Program-made: the position numbers and the translations under genes | The notes under the pieces: generated by a model | Told to the model about the DNA's origin: nothing | What the model saw: only the letters and a program-made list of their open reading frames with translations | Databases searched by the model: none | Assembly: GCA_937872175.1 (NCBI GenBank) | Contig: CALMPI010000003.1 | Span: 19,456-83,455, forward strand | Length of the DNA stretch: 64,000 nucleotides | From: an uncultured Flavobacteriales bacterium | GTDB lineage: Bacteria > Bacteroidota > Bacteroidia > Flavobacteriales_F > PHOS-HE28 | Reading direction: 5' to 3' | Shown: positions 32,683-41,755 of the stretch, in pieces | Numbering within the stretch: position 1 is the stretch's first letter | Layout: every line of letters starts with the position of its first letter

Positions 32683-35004
32683 TCACTCCTTCACGAAGCG
32701 CACGGCCTGTATGCGATCCGGCGTACGCAGCTCCAGTAGATAGGTGCCGGGCAGCAGGTCGGCCACGTTGAGCAGGGTGGGTGCAGAGCCGTGCGCGCTG
32801 CGCAACTGGCGGCCGCTGAGGTCCAGCACGCGCAGCGCGGCGGTGCCCGCAAAGCCACCGATCAACAGGCGGTCGCGCGTGGGGTTGGGCATCACCGTGA
32901 GGGTGCTCACCGCCTGTTCCTGCAGGCCGGTGCTCAGGTCCACGCGGAAGGTGGCCGGCGGGGTGACGATGGGCGTGTTGAAGTCGAAGACGATGTGTGC
33001 GATGTTGTCCACCTGGTCGCCGTTGGTGAGCTGTGTGGAGGGCCGCATGCGGAAGCGCACGAAACCGTGGCTGGCGGGCTCGTTGCTGCCGCTGTCGGGC
33101 AGCAGGATGGGGTCGAAGATGAAGTGGAGCACACCGTCCAGCATGTACCACTGGCAGGGATGGCTGCTGGAGAGGAACTCGAAGCTGTTCCACTGCAGGT
33201 CGTCGCTCAGGGTGTCCAGGATCACCACGCGCTCGGCGGGATAGGTGCCGGTGTTCTGGAAGCGGATGGTGTAGGTGAGGGTGACGGCGTCGTTCTGCAC
33301 CTCGGCGGGTGTGGCGGCGGGGATGTCCAGCAACTTGTCGTTGGGGTCGTAGGCGCCCACCACGGTGTCGGTCCACAAGGTGGTGTTGTTGGAGGGCACC
33401 GTGTCACCGGCCACCGGATCGATCACCGCAGTGTGCTGCACCGCTGTGCCCAAGGGGACGGTGGCGTCAGTGTGCAGGGTGACCAGCACCTGGCCCTGAG
33501 CCCCGATGGGTAGGGTGCCGAGGTCCCAAGTGGCACTGTTGCCCGAGAGCGTGGTGGGAGCGGTGCTGCTGCCCACGAAGCTCTGGTCGGCGTCCACGGC
33601 GAGCTGTAGGGTGGCGGGCAGGGCGGTGGTTCCGTAGTTGCGGTAGGAGAGGTGGAGCGTGTTGTCGAAGCCGGGGCGCGGCGGCGGGGCGTACGCGTCC
33701 ACCTGCAGGTCGTTCACCCCGGGCAGCAGGGTGTGTGCGAAGTGGTTGGTGCTGTCCACTTCGCCCAACGCGACGAAGGTGGCGGTGTGTTGTGCCGGGG
33801 CTGAACTGATGATGTAGGGGTAGGTGCTGTTGGGCTCGATGGTGTAGGTGCCGGGCTGGGCGCCGCGCTCCCACCAGCCGGCGGCGTTGGCGGGCACCAC
33901 GGCGTTCATGGGCTGGATGAGCACGCGACCCCAAGGGAAGGCAGGCTCGCCAGCGTCCAATGAACCGTTATTGTTGTCATCCACAGCATGGCGGCCTGCG
34001 ATGGCCGAGGCCGCACCGGGGCAGTTGGAGTTGAGCACTGTACAGAAGACCGTGTCGCCGAGCTGCCAAAGGAACGGTCCTGTGAGAGACTGGACCGACC
34101 CCGGAATATCTGGTACGCAATTCACTCCATGTTGAACGGTCAGGGTGAGCAGGCCATTCGGAAGCGCAGGTAGGCAAAGGTCACTAGACACATCAATGAT
34201 CAGGTGAAGTAGTGTCGGAGGAAGTGCGGGTAGAGGCGAGGACGCGTTACCGCTGATCGAAAGATGGGTCAACTCGAGCGGCCAGGACTGATGATCATAG
34301 CGCCCATAAGTCGTAGCAAGAGCGTTCACAATGGATCCATCGAGGTCAATACTGATGTTGTGCATGTTCCCATTGATGTAAAGTAAGCCACATTCCCAAC
34401 CTGGAAGAGATATATTTGTTGTATCAAATAAATTGCTGGATAAACCAATGTTCATTGAATTAATATATCCAGTGAATGAATTGTATGATAAACTTCGGAA
34501 AGAATTGATTGAGAAATTATCAATTGAATCCGAAATGGAACCAATATTAACATCAATTCGACCGGTAGGTCCACCACCAATGCCAAGGTACTGCAACGAA
34601 TGATCGATCGATTGAAGGTTGACCGATGCGATGCCATCTCCGCACTGAAGGTTCACTTTCTTTATTGATATCGGCATGACAGGTAGATGAAAAAAGGTTG
34701 TCTTGTCGGGCGCCAGCACGTGGTAAGAAATAAACAGAACATTAAGAGAATCAAGATATTGAATACCCTGTAAATCGATGACCAAGGTGTCTGAATTCAG
34801 ATCAGCTTCAGACCACATCACTGAATCGCACCCCGCGATCCCCGCATGCGTGGTGTCCATGATGCCGTTGGCGTCCACGATGCCGGGGATGCTCGTGTTC
34901 AGCCAGGCACGCACCAGCGTGTCGGGGATGAAGACCTGGGCGCGCAGCGCGGCCGTGGTCAGCAGCAGGCTGCTCCACAGGATAAGGCGGCGGATGGTGG
35001 TCAT
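32683..35004 (-). CDS. T9SS-sorted leucine-rich-like surface protein, paralog A
   Basis: 773 aa. A signal peptide (about 1-23) and a conserved start (QVFIPDTLVRAWLNTSIPG, GIVDANGIMDTT) lead into a divergent region at residues 61-320 with repeated short beta/turn units (LVIDLQGIQYLDSL, LLYINGNMHNISIDLDG), similar to the leucine-rich type seen after such starts. This region is AT-rich in DNA (34400-34800), unlike the flanks. Residues about 320-690 are CARDB/DUF7619-type beta-sandwiches (VDDNNNGSLDAGEPAFPWG, YDPNDKLLDIP, YTIRFQNTGTYPAERVVILD). The end (MPNPTRDRLLIGGF, LRVLDLSGRQLRS) is a T9SS type A sorting domain. Confidence 0.88.
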   Translation of the reverse strand: MTTIRRLILWSSLLLTTAALRAQVFIPDTLVRAWLNTSIPGIVDANGIMDTTHAGIAGCDSVMWSEADLNSDTLVIDLQGIQYLDSLNVLFISYHVLAPDKTTFFHLPVMPISIKKVNLQCGDGIASVNLQSIDHSLQYLGIGGGPTGRIDVNIGSISDSIDNFSINSFRSLSYNSFTGYINSMNIGLSSNLFDTTNISLPGWECGLLYINGNMHNISIDLDGSIVNALATTYGRYDHQSWPLELTHLSISGNASSPLPALPPTLLHLIIDVSSDLCLPALPNGLLTLTVQHGVNCVPDIPGSVQSLTGPFLWQLGDTVFCTVLNSNCPGAASAIAGRHAVDDNNNGSLDAGEPAFPWGRVLIQPMNAVVPANAAGWWERGAQPGTYTIEPNSTYPYIISSAPAQHTATFVALGEVDSTNHFAHTLLPGVNDLQVDAYAPPPRPGFDNTLHLSYRNYGTTALPATLQLAVDADQSFVGSSTAPTTLSGNSATWDLGTLPIGAQGQVLVTLHTDATVPLGTAVQHTAVIDPVAGDTVPSNNTTLWTDTVVGAYDPNDKLLDIPAATPAEVQNDAVTLTYTIRFQNTGTYPAERVVILDTLSDDLQWNSFEFLSSSHPCQWYMLDGVLHFIFDPILLPDSGSNEPASHGFVRFRMRPSTQLTNGDQVDNIAHIVFDFNTPIVTPPATFRVDLSTGLQEQAVSTLTVMPNPTRDRLLIGGFAGTAALRVLDLSGRQLRSAHGSAPTLLNVADLLPGTYLLELRTPDRIQAVRFVKE
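32852..33528. repeat. 677-bp tract identical to 35279-35955 (paralog A copy)
   Basis: Compared by eye base by base at offset 2427, this tract has no difference from the matching part of paralog B, including third codon positions. Identity ends abruptly at the codons after AGGTCCCA, beyond which differences appear every few codons. Confidence 0.85.
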
Positions 35005-35109
35005 GGCATCAGGGGTTCGGTGAATGAAGGTACGCGTGCAACGGAAAGACGACACGACCCGGGAAAGGGCTGCCTGGGGATGGAAGATCGAGCCTGCGGC
35101 AGATCCGAT

Positions 35110-37425
35110 CTACTCTTTGACGAAGCGGACGGTCTGGAGGGATCCCGCTGTACGCACCTCCAGCAGGTAAGTGCCGGGCAGCAGGTCGGCCACGTCCAGC
35201 AGGGCGGGTGCAGAACCGCGCGCGCTGCGCAACAGGCGACCGCTGAGGTCCAGCACGCGCAGCGCGGCGGAGCCCGCGAAGCCACCGATCAACAGGCGGT
35301 CGCGCGTGGGGTTGGGCATCACCGTGAGGGTGCTCACCGCCTGTTCCTGCAGGCCGGTGCTCAGGTCCACGCGGAAGGTGGCCGGCGGGGTGACGATGGG
35401 CGTGTTGAAGTCGAAGACGATGTGTGCGATGTTGTCCACCTGGTCGCCGTTGGTGAGCTGTGTGGAGGGCCGCATGCGGAAGCGCACGAAACCGTGGCTG
35501 GCGGGCTCGTTGCTGCCGCTGTCGGGCAGCAGGATGGGGTCGAAGATGAAGTGGAGCACACCGTCCAGCATGTACCACTGGCAGGGATGGCTGCTGGAGA
35601 GGAACTCGAAGCTGTTCCACTGCAGGTCGTCGCTCAGGGTGTCCAGGATCACCACGCGCTCGGCGGGATAGGTGCCGGTGTTCTGGAAGCGGATGGTGTA
35701 GGTGAGGGTGACGGCGTCGTTCTGCACCTCGGCGGGTGTGGCGGCGGGGATGTCCAGCAACTTGTCGTTGGGGTCGTAGGCGCCCACCACGGTGTCGGTC
35801 CACAAGGTGGTGTTGTTGGAGGGCACCGTGTCACCGGCCACCGGATCGATCACCGCAGTGTGCTGCACCGCTGTGCCCAAGGGGACGGTGGCGTCAGTGT
35901 GCAGGGTGACCAGCACCTGGCCCTGAGCCCCGATGGGTAGGGTGCCGAGGTCCCAGGTGGCGCTGTTGCCCACCAGGGTGGTGGGTGCGGGGCTGCTGCC
36001 CACGAAGCTCTGGTCCGCGTCCACGGCCAGCTGCAGGGTGGCGGGGAGGCTGGTCGTTCCGAAGTTGCGGTAGGAGAGGGTCAGGTCGTTGTTGAAGCCG
36101 GGGCGCGGGGGGACGGCGTAAGCGCTTACCTGCAGGTCGTTCACCCCCGGCAACAGGATGTGTGCGAAGTGGTTGGTGCTGTCCACCTCGCCCAACGCCA
36201 CGAAGGTGGCGGTGTGCTGTGCCGGGGCTGAACTGATGAGGTAGGGATAGGTGCTGTTGGGCTCGATGGTGTAGGTGCCGGGCTGGGCGCCGCGCTCCCA
36301 CCATCCACCGGCACCGGCCGGCACCAGCGCGTTCATGGGCTGGATGAGCACGCGGCCCCAGGGGAAGGCGGGCTCGCCAGCATCGAACGAACCGTTGTTG
36401 TTGTCATCCACGGCGTGGCGGCCTGCGATGGCCGCGGCCGCACCCGGGCAGTCAGAATTAAGAACGGAGCAGAGGACTGTGTCGTTGGGATACTGCCAGA
36501 CATGTAAGTATTGGAGTGTTGCGGGAATATTTGGGATACAGTCAACTCCATTGTTGATGTACAAGGAGAGCAAACCTTCTGGGAGCATTGGCAGACAGAT
36601 CGTGGGGAAGACTTCCAGGTTGATGTCCTGGATCGTCGACGGGAATGGTGGAATGGTATGGTAAACATACCCGTGGATGGTCAGGTCGTTCAATCCGAGC
36701 GGCCAGGAATGAATGATCACATTGCAGTCGGTGATGTACAGGTCATTCGCCTCACATTCGTCCAGATCAAATAGGGTTCCGAGCAGGTTCCCATTGACGT
36801 ATAGCCTGTCACATTTCCAGTTGGAAAGCGAGACCCAGGTGCTGTCATCGGATAGATCGTTCGCGTATAGGTATAGGTCTTCGATATACCCTGAGAACTG
36901 AGCGCAGGAAATGCTGTCGTACGCGTGAACATCGATCCGTGCTATGGTATCCTGGATCGCGTCGAAGTGGACGGATATCCTGTTCGTCGGGCTGCCAAGA
37001 ATGTTGATGTCCTCCATGGGGTGGTCGATCACAGGTAGATCAACATGCCCACTGCCAATACCGATGCTGAGGTCAAGCCGGTTCAGGGATGTTGGAAGTT
37101 CTGGGAGGCTTAGGGCCATGTATTTGTTTTGATCGAGCGAAGAGTATAATACGAACAGGTAGGTCAATGCGTGCAGATACTGAACTCCTTCCAGGTCGAT
37201 CTGGACCGTATCCGGGTCATTGTCCGATCCATACCACATCGCCGTATCGCACCCCGCGATTCCCGCATGCGTGGTGTCCATGATGCCGTTGGCGTCCACG
37301 ATGCCGGGGATGCTTGTATTGAGCCAGGCGCGCACCAACGTGTCGGGGATGAAGACCTGGGCGCGCAGCGCGGGCGTGGTCAGCAGCAGGCTGCTCCACA
37401 GGATAAGGCGGCGGATGGTGGTCAT
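35110..37425 (-). CDS. T9SS-sorted leucine-rich-like surface protein, paralog B
   Basis: 771 aa, built as paralog A: the same signal peptide and GIVDANGIMDTT start, a divergent core (about residues 61-320: VQIDLEGVQYLHALTYLF, CDRLYVNGNLLGTLFDLDE, LNDLTIHGYVYHTIPPFP), the same beta-sandwich region and the same T9SS type A sorting domain (LRVLDLSGRLLRSAR). The cores of A and B align in layout but share few residues, while much of the C-terminal half is identical in DNA. Core GC is lower than in the flanks. About 75 bp upstream of both start codons is also nearly identical, so promoter and gene were duplicated together. No enzymatic motif is visible; a surface binding role is likely. Confidence 0.88.
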   Translation of the reverse strand: MTTIRRLILWSSLLLTTPALRAQVFIPDTLVRAWLNTSIPGIVDANGIMDTTHAGIAGCDTAMWYGSDNDPDTVQIDLEGVQYLHALTYLFVLYSSLDQNKYMALSLPELPTSLNRLDLSIGIGSGHVDLPVIDHPMEDINILGSPTNRISVHFDAIQDTIARIDVHAYDSISCAQFSGYIEDLYLYANDLSDDSTWVSLSNWKCDRLYVNGNLLGTLFDLDECEANDLYITDCNVIIHSWPLGLNDLTIHGYVYHTIPPFPSTIQDINLEVFPTICLPMLPEGLLSLYINNGVDCIPNIPATLQYLHVWQYPNDTVLCSVLNSDCPGAAAAIAGRHAVDDNNNGSFDAGEPAFPWGRVLIQPMNALVPAGAGGWWERGAQPGTYTIEPNSTYPYLISSAPAQHTATFVALGEVDSTNHFAHILLPGVNDLQVSAYAVPPRPGFNNDLTLSYRNFGTTSLPATLQLAVDADQSFVGSSPAPTTLVGNSATWDLGTLPIGAQGQVLVTLHTDATVPLGTAVQHTAVIDPVAGDTVPSNNTTLWTDTVVGAYDPNDKLLDIPAATPAEVQNDAVTLTYTIRFQNTGTYPAERVVILDTLSDDLQWNSFEFLSSSHPCQWYMLDGVLHFIFDPILLPDSGSNEPASHGFVRFRMRPSTQLTNGDQVDNIAHIVFDFNTPIVTPPATFRVDLSTGLQEQAVSTLTVMPNPTRDRLLIGGFAGSAALRVLDLSGRLLRSARGSAPALLDVADLLPGTYLLEVRTAGSLQTVRFVKE
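35279..35955. repeat. 677-bp tract identical to 32852-33528 (paralog B copy)
   Basis: Direct repeat of the tract in paralog A, 2427 bp away. Recombination between the two copies would delete one gene or swap cores. Confidence 0.85.
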
Positions 37426-37540
37426 GGCATCAGGGGTTCGGTGAATGAAGGTACGCGTGCAACGGAAAGACGACACGACCTGGGAAAGGGCTGCCTGGGG
37501 GAGGACCGGCTGGTCCCGCGACCCTTCCTCCGCCAATGCC

Positions 37541-37548
37541 GACCTTTG
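37541..37548 (+). promoter_or_regulatory. -7-like promoter box for obgE
   Basis: GACCTTTG ends 7 nt before GTG 37556; it is the same octamer as at 7512 and 48208. Confidence 0.4.
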
Positions 37549-37555
37549 CGCCGCT

Positions 37556-38578
37556 GTGAACTTCATCGACCACATCCGCATCGAGTGCCGCAGCGGCAAG
37601 GGCGGTGCCGGCTCGCGCCACCTGCGCCGCGAGAAGTACATCCCCAAGGGCGGTCCCGATGGCGGCGACGGCGGCCGCGGTGGGCACGTGATCCTGCGCG
37701 GCAACGCCCAGCTGTGGACCCTGCTGCACCTGCGCTATACCAAGCACGTGATCGCCGGCGACGGCGAGAGCGGCGGCGCCAACCAGTGCAGCGGCAAGGC
37801 CGGCCGCGATGTGGTGATCGAAGTGCCCCTGGGCACCGTGGTGCGCAACAGCGACACCGAGGAGGTGATGGCCGAGGTGATGAAGGACGGGGAGGAGGTG
37901 GTGCTGCTGTCCGGCGGCCGCGGCGGCCTGGGCAACCAACACTTCAAGACCAGCACGAACCAGACCCCGCGCTTCGCGCAACCCGGTGAACCCGGCATCA
38001 GCCAGTGGGTGGCCATGGAGCTGAAGGTGCTGGCCGATGTGGGCCTGGTGGGCTTCCCCAACGCCGGCAAGAGCACCCTGCTGGCCGCCATCACCGCCGC
38101 CAAGCCCAAGATCGCCGACTACGCCTTCACCACGCTCACGCCCAACCTGGGCATCGTGCCCTACCGCGACCACAAGAGCTTCGTGATGGCCGACATCCCC
38201 GGCATCATCGAAGGGGCGCACGAAGGCCGCGGTCTTGGCCTGCGCTTTCTGCGGCACATCGAACGCAACAGCGTGCTGCTGTTCATGATCCCCGCCGACA
38301 GCACCGACATCCGCCACGACTATCAGGTGCTGCTCAACGAGCTGAAGCAGTACAGCCCCGAATTGCTCGACAAGGACCGCCTGCTGGCCGTCACCAAGTG
38401 CGACATGCTGGACGGCGGGATGATGGAGGAGCTGCGCCGCGACCTGCCCGCCGATGTGGACAGCGTGCTGATCAGCAGTGTGGCGGGCCTGGGTCTGGAC
38501 GAGCTGAAGGACAAGCTGTGGACGCTGCTGCACCGCCCGGTGGCGCAGCGCACGGAGTTCCCCGAGTGGAGCGTGTGA
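37556..38578 (+). CDS. obgE: Obg-family GTPase ObgE
   Basis: 340 aa from GTG 37556 (V-N-F-I-D-H), the normal Obg beginning; no ATG exists near the domain start. The glycine-rich Obg fold spans about 1-158 ([39 protein letters not shown]). The G domain follows with G1 GFPNAGKST (about 164-172), G3 DIPGIIEGA and G4 TKCD. It is a ribosome-associated GTPase needed for large-subunit maturation and stringent control. It is the first gene of the run obgE-PAP2-crcB-phosphatase. Confidence 0.95.
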   Translation: MNFIDHIRIECRSGKGGAGSRHLRREKYIPKGGPDGGDGGRGGHVILRGNAQLWTLLHLRYTKHVIAGDGESGGANQCSGKAGRDVVIEVPLGTVVRNSDTEEVMAEVMKDGEEVVLLSGGRGGLGNQHFKTSTNQTPRFAQPGEPGISQWVAMELKVLADVGLVGFPNAGKSTLLAAITAAKPKIADYAFTTLTPNLGIVPYRDHKSFVMADIPGIIEGAHEGRGLGLRFLRHIERNSVLLFMIPADSTDIRHDYQVLLNELKQYSPELLDKDRLLAVTKCDMLDGGMMEELRRDLPADVDSVLISSVAGLGLDELKDKLWTLLHRPVAQRTEFPEWSV

Positions 38579-38580
38579 TC

Positions 38581-39171
38581 ATGGTCCAGCGCCTCGACGA
38601 ACTCGACCGCGCGGCCTTCCTGGCGATCAACGGGGCGCACGCCCCCTGGGCCGACGAGGTGATGGTGCTGGCCTCGGCCATGCCCACCTGGTTCCCGGTG
38701 TACGCCCTGCTGCTGGTGCTGCTGCAGCGCCGCTACGGTTGGACCGCCTTCGCCTGGTGCCTTCCTGTGATCGCCCTCATGATCCTCTGCAGCGACAGCG
38801 GAAGCGTGGTGCTGTTCAAGAACACCGTGCAGCGGCTGCGTCCCTGCCATGAACCCGCCCTCCAGGAGCTTGTGCAGCTGGTGGACGGCCACTGCGGCGG
38901 CCGCTTCGGCTTCGTGTCGTCGCACGCCAGCAACCACTTCGCGATCGCGGTCTTCGTGGCGCGCGCACTGCAGGGAAAGCCCGCCTGGGCCACCGGTGCG
39001 CTGCTGGGCTGGGCCGCCTTCGTGGCGTACAGCCGCATCTACCTCGGTGTGCACTACCCCGGTGATGTGCTGGTGGGCGGGCTCTATGGCGCGGCGGTCG
39101 GAGCGCTCTTCTTCGCGATCTTTCGGGGCGTGCTGCGGTGGCGCGCATCGGCACAACGAAGCACGGCATGA
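38581..39171 (+). CDS. PAP2-family membrane phosphatase
   Basis: 196 aa integral membrane protein. The three PAP2 motifs are present: KNTVQRLRP (about 79-87, K-x6-RP), SSHASNHF (about 114-121, the xSxHxxx core) and SRIYLGVHYPGDV (about 151-163, SR-x5-H-x3-D). Such enzymes dephosphorylate undecaprenyl pyrophosphate or phosphatidic lipids at the outer face of the inner membrane. It begins 2 nt after the obgE stop and overlaps crcB by ATGA. Confidence 0.92.
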   Translation: MVQRLDELDRAAFLAINGAHAPWADEVMVLASAMPTWFPVYALLLVLLQRRYGWTAFAWCLPVIALMILCSDSGSVVLFKNTVQRLRPCHEPALQELVQLVDGHCGGRFGFVSSHASNHFAIAVFVARALQGKPAWATGALLGWAAFVAYSRIYLGVHYPGDVLVGGLYGAAVGALFFAIFRGVLRWRASAQRSTA

Positions 39172-39536
39172 ACCTCTGGCTGGCGGTCTTCCTCGGCGGC
39201 GGGCTGGGCAGCGTGGCCCGTTTCGGCGTCAGCCGTGCGGTGCTCGCCCTGGGCCTGCGCGGCGCCTTCCCCTGGGCCACCCTGGCCGCCAACCTGCTCG
39301 CCACGGCCCTGCTGGCGTGGCTGGTGCTGCGCCTTCAACCCCAGCTCGAGGGCCGCGATGCGCTGAAGGCTTTCCTCGCTGCCGGCTTCTGCGGCGGCTT
39401 CAGCACCTTCAGCACCTTCAGCTACGAGAACTTCCTCCTGCTTCGCGAAGGCCAGCACCTGCTGGTGGCGGCCAACATCGTCATCAGCGTCCTGGCCGGC
39501 ATCGCCCTCTTCCATCTCATCGCCCGCTCCGCATGA
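39168..39536 (+). CDS. crcB: fluoride efflux channel CrcB/Fluc
   Basis: 122 aa with four membrane helices. It has GGGLGSVARFGVSR (about 9-22), the TLAANLLATALLAWL helix with the pore Asn, and GFCGGFSTFSTFSYE (about 73-87), the Fluc signature with the conserved Phe box. It exports fluoride as an antiparallel dimer. The ATG at 39168 overlaps the PAP2 stop; an upstream start at 39138 is less likely. No fluoride riboswitch is seen. Its stop overlaps the phosphatase start (ATGA at 39533). Confidence 0.93.
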   Translation: MNLWLAVFLGGGLGSVARFGVSRAVLALGLRGAFPWATLAANLLATALLAWLVLRLQPQLEGRDALKAFLAAGFCGGFSTFSTFSYENFLLLREGQHLLVAANIVISVLAGIALFHLIARSA

Positions 39537-41188
39537 TCCGCGACCTCCTCCCCGGCATCGCCCTGGCCCTGACAGCCTCCGTTGCCGCGCAGCCACCCGC
39601 CTGGCAGGCACCGCCCAAGCTGGTGGTGGGCATCGTGGTGGACCAGATGCGCACCGACTTCATCTACCGCTACTGGGCCAACTTCGGTGAGGGTGGCTTC
39701 AAACGCCTGGTGGGTGAAGGGGCTTTCCTGCGGGATGCACACTATCCATACGCTTCCACCCATACCGGACCGGGCCACGCCTCCATTTACACGGGCACCA
39801 CACCGAGCCTCCATGGCATCGTCGCCAATGACATGTTCCTGCCGGCAACAGGTCGGGACATCAACTGCGTGCAGGACGATGCCGTGACGGGTGTGGGTGG
39901 TACGGGACCGAAGGGCGCCCGATCGCCGGTGAACCTGCTCTGCGGTACGCTGACGGATGAGATGGAACGTCGCTTCGACGGTCGCTCGATCACGGTGGGC
40001 GTCTCCATGAAGGACCGCGGCGCCATCCTGCCGATCGGGCGCACCGGGGATGCGGCCTACTGGTTCATGGAAGATGCGGATGGTCGGTTCGGCACCAGTA
40101 CATGGTATGCGAAGGAACTGCCGGAATGGATGCGCGCGTTCAATGCACGCGATCTGGTGCAGGAGCATCTGAAGGAGCGATGGGAACCCCTGCTTCCTCT
40201 CGACCGCTACCACGTGGCCCTCCCCGATGAGAACCCTTACGAATACCCGATCCCCGGTGCGCAGGTGGCCCGCCTGCCGGTGGATCTGGGGCAGGCGTTC
40301 ATCGCCAGCGGCAACAGCATGGAGGTGGTGAAGCACGCACCGGCGGCCTTGGAACTCACCACCGCGCTCGCGCTGGCGGCCTTGGAAGGGGAGGGGATGG
40401 GCACCGATGCGGTGCCTGACCTGCTCGCCATCAGCTACAGCGCCACGGACGAGCTCGGCCATGCCATGGGCCCTCGGGCGCTCGAGCTGGAGGACATGTA
40501 CCTGCGGCTGGACCGGGAACTGGAGCGTTTGCTCAAGGCCTTGGATACCCGCCTCGGCCGCAGCGGATACACGCTCTTCCTCACCGCGGATCACGGTGTG
40601 GTGGATGTGCCCGCGCTGCTGGAGGCGGAGGGTTCGAACGCGGGCTATGTGCCAACGACCGCGATCGCTGGGAGGATGGAGACCGCGCTGTCCGAACGCT
40701 TCGGACCGGGTCAGTGGATCCGCCGCCGGATCAAGGGCCAGTTCTACCTGAACGACTCCTTGCTCCAAGCGCGCACCGTGGATCGGACCGAGGCCCAGCA
40801 CGTGGCGGTGGCCGCTGCGCGGGGCCTTTCCGGGGTCGCCGACGCGTTCGCCGCTGCGGACATCCTTTCCTGGCCGAACGCCGAAGGTCTGGCCGGCATG
40901 GTCCAGCGCACGTTCCTCCCGGAACGCTGCGGCGATATTTACGTGGTGCTGCGCCCGGGCCATCTGCTCGCGTGGCAGGGCATGCAGCCCAAGGGCACCG
41001 AGCACGGAAGCCCCTGGACCTATGATACCCACGTGCCCATCCTCTTCTATGGACAGGGCATCCGACCCGGCGAGATCGTCCGTCGCACGTCCATCACTGA
41101 CATCGCACCCACCCTGGCCGTGCTGTTGGGTACGGCTTTCCCCGATGCCTGCTCCGGCCACCCCGTGCATGAGGTCCTGGCCCCCTGA
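39533..41188 (+). CDS. PafA-like alkaline phosphatase (nucleotide pyrophosphatase superfamily)
   Basis: 551 aa. A signal peptide (about 1-20) places it in the periplasm. The metal site and nucleophile region match PafA: GIVVDQMRTDF (Asp 37), the Thr nucleophile in STHTGPGHASIYTGTTPS (about 75-92), an Asn in HGIVANDMF, and the Lys/Arg pair in VSMKDRGAILPIG. Further metal ligands lie in YSATDELGHAMG, TADHGVVD and DTHVPILFYG. The length is close to characterised Bacteroidota PafA (546 aa). It hydrolyses phosphate monoesters and is phosphate-insensitive in studied members. It is last in the obgE operon. Confidence 0.92.
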   Translation: MIRDLLPGIALALTASVAAQPPAWQAPPKLVVGIVVDQMRTDFIYRYWANFGEGGFKRLVGEGAFLRDAHYPYASTHTGPGHASIYTGTTPSLHGIVANDMFLPATGRDINCVQDDAVTGVGGTGPKGARSPVNLLCGTLTDEMERRFDGRSITVGVSMKDRGAILPIGRTGDAAYWFMEDADGRFGTSTWYAKELPEWMRAFNARDLVQEHLKERWEPLLPLDRYHVALPDENPYEYPIPGAQVARLPVDLGQAFIASGNSMEVVKHAPAALELTTALALAALEGEGMGTDAVPDLLAISYSATDELGHAMGPRALELEDMYLRLDRELERLLKALDTRLGRSGYTLFLTADHGVVDVPALLEAEGSNAGYVPTTAIAGRMETALSERFGPGQWIRRRIKGQFYLNDSLLQARTVDRTEAQHVAVAAARGLSGVADAFAAADILSWPNAEGLAGMVQRTFLPERCGDIYVVLRPGHLLAWQGMQPKGTEHGSPWTYDTHVPILFYGQGIRPGEIVRRTSITDIAPTLAVLLGTAFPDACSGHPVHEVLAP

Positions 41189-41253
41189 GCTGTCCACAGC
41201 GGTCGGGGGATATTGCGAAGGGACCCATCGGTCGCACGGATCCGTTGGTCGAA

Positions 41254-41261
41254 TACATTCG
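41254..41261 (+). promoter_or_regulatory. -7-like promoter box before the DUF7793-like gene
   Basis: TACATTCG ends 5 nt before GTG 41267, the same octamer and gap as at 31411-31418. Confidence 0.5.
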
Positions 41262-41266
41262 GCGCC

Positions 41267-41671
41267 GTGAGCGACGTCTCGATCGCCCTCGAGGTGGCCC
41301 CTTATGAGCTGTGGCGGGAGGAAGGTGTGCTGCGCGTGCGCCTGAAGGCCCGCACCCGGGTGGATCTGCGCGAGATGCGCGACCTGCTGCGCCTGGCACA
41401 GGCGGTGGACCCCGGCGGACGCATGCCCCTGGTGGTGGAGCTGCGCGAGCTGGTGCGCGTGGCGCCCGAGGCCCGCACCCTGCTGGTCAGGTGCAGCCGC
41501 CTCCGCGGCCGCCCCGTCGCCTTCCTGGCCGCCGATCGCAGCGACCGCCTGCAGGCCGAGTTCTTCCTGCGCTTCAACCGGCCCACCTTCCCCTTCCGCG
41601 TGTGTGCCGACCTGGAGGACGCCGCCGACTGGGTGATCCGCTGGGCCCCCGCCCACGTGCCCGATCGCTGA
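41267..41671 (+). CDS. small STAS/SEC14-like (DUF7793-type) protein
   Basis: 134 aa, cytoplasmic. The pattern YELWREEGVLRVRLKARTRVDL, MPLVVELRELVRVAPEAR, RPVAFLAADRSDRLQAEFFLRFN and RPTFPFRVCADLEDAADWVIRW follows that of Bacteroidota DUF7793 proteins, with a STAS-like alternation of strands and helices and a terminal tryptophan-containing helix. The role is unknown; relatives are presumed regulatory or lipid-binding. GTG 41267 is preferred because it directly follows the TACATTCG box and matches the family start; the in-frame TTG at 41213 lies upstream of the box. Confidence 0.7.
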   Translation: MSDVSIALEVAPYELWREEGVLRVRLKARTRVDLREMRDLLRLAQAVDPGGRMPLVVELRELVRVAPEARTLLVRCSRLRGRPVAFLAADRSDRLQAEFFLRFNRPTFPFRVCADLEDAADWVIRWAPAHVPDR

Positions 41672-41755
41672 TGTGTTGATCGGCTTGTGGGCATCTTGTC
41701 CGCAGCGCCTGTGATGGCCGCCTGCGCACGGGGCTATGTTCACGCCTTCGGAGCG

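Noticed and set aside
34846..35940. 364-codon + frame opposite the T9SS paralogs
   Set aside because: It arises from the duplicated C-terminal DNA and appears twice only because that DNA is duplicated.
39100..39168. Fluoride riboswitch upstream of crcB
   Set aside because: The region is inside the PAP2 coding sequence and lacks the pseudoknot pattern of the fluoride aptamer.
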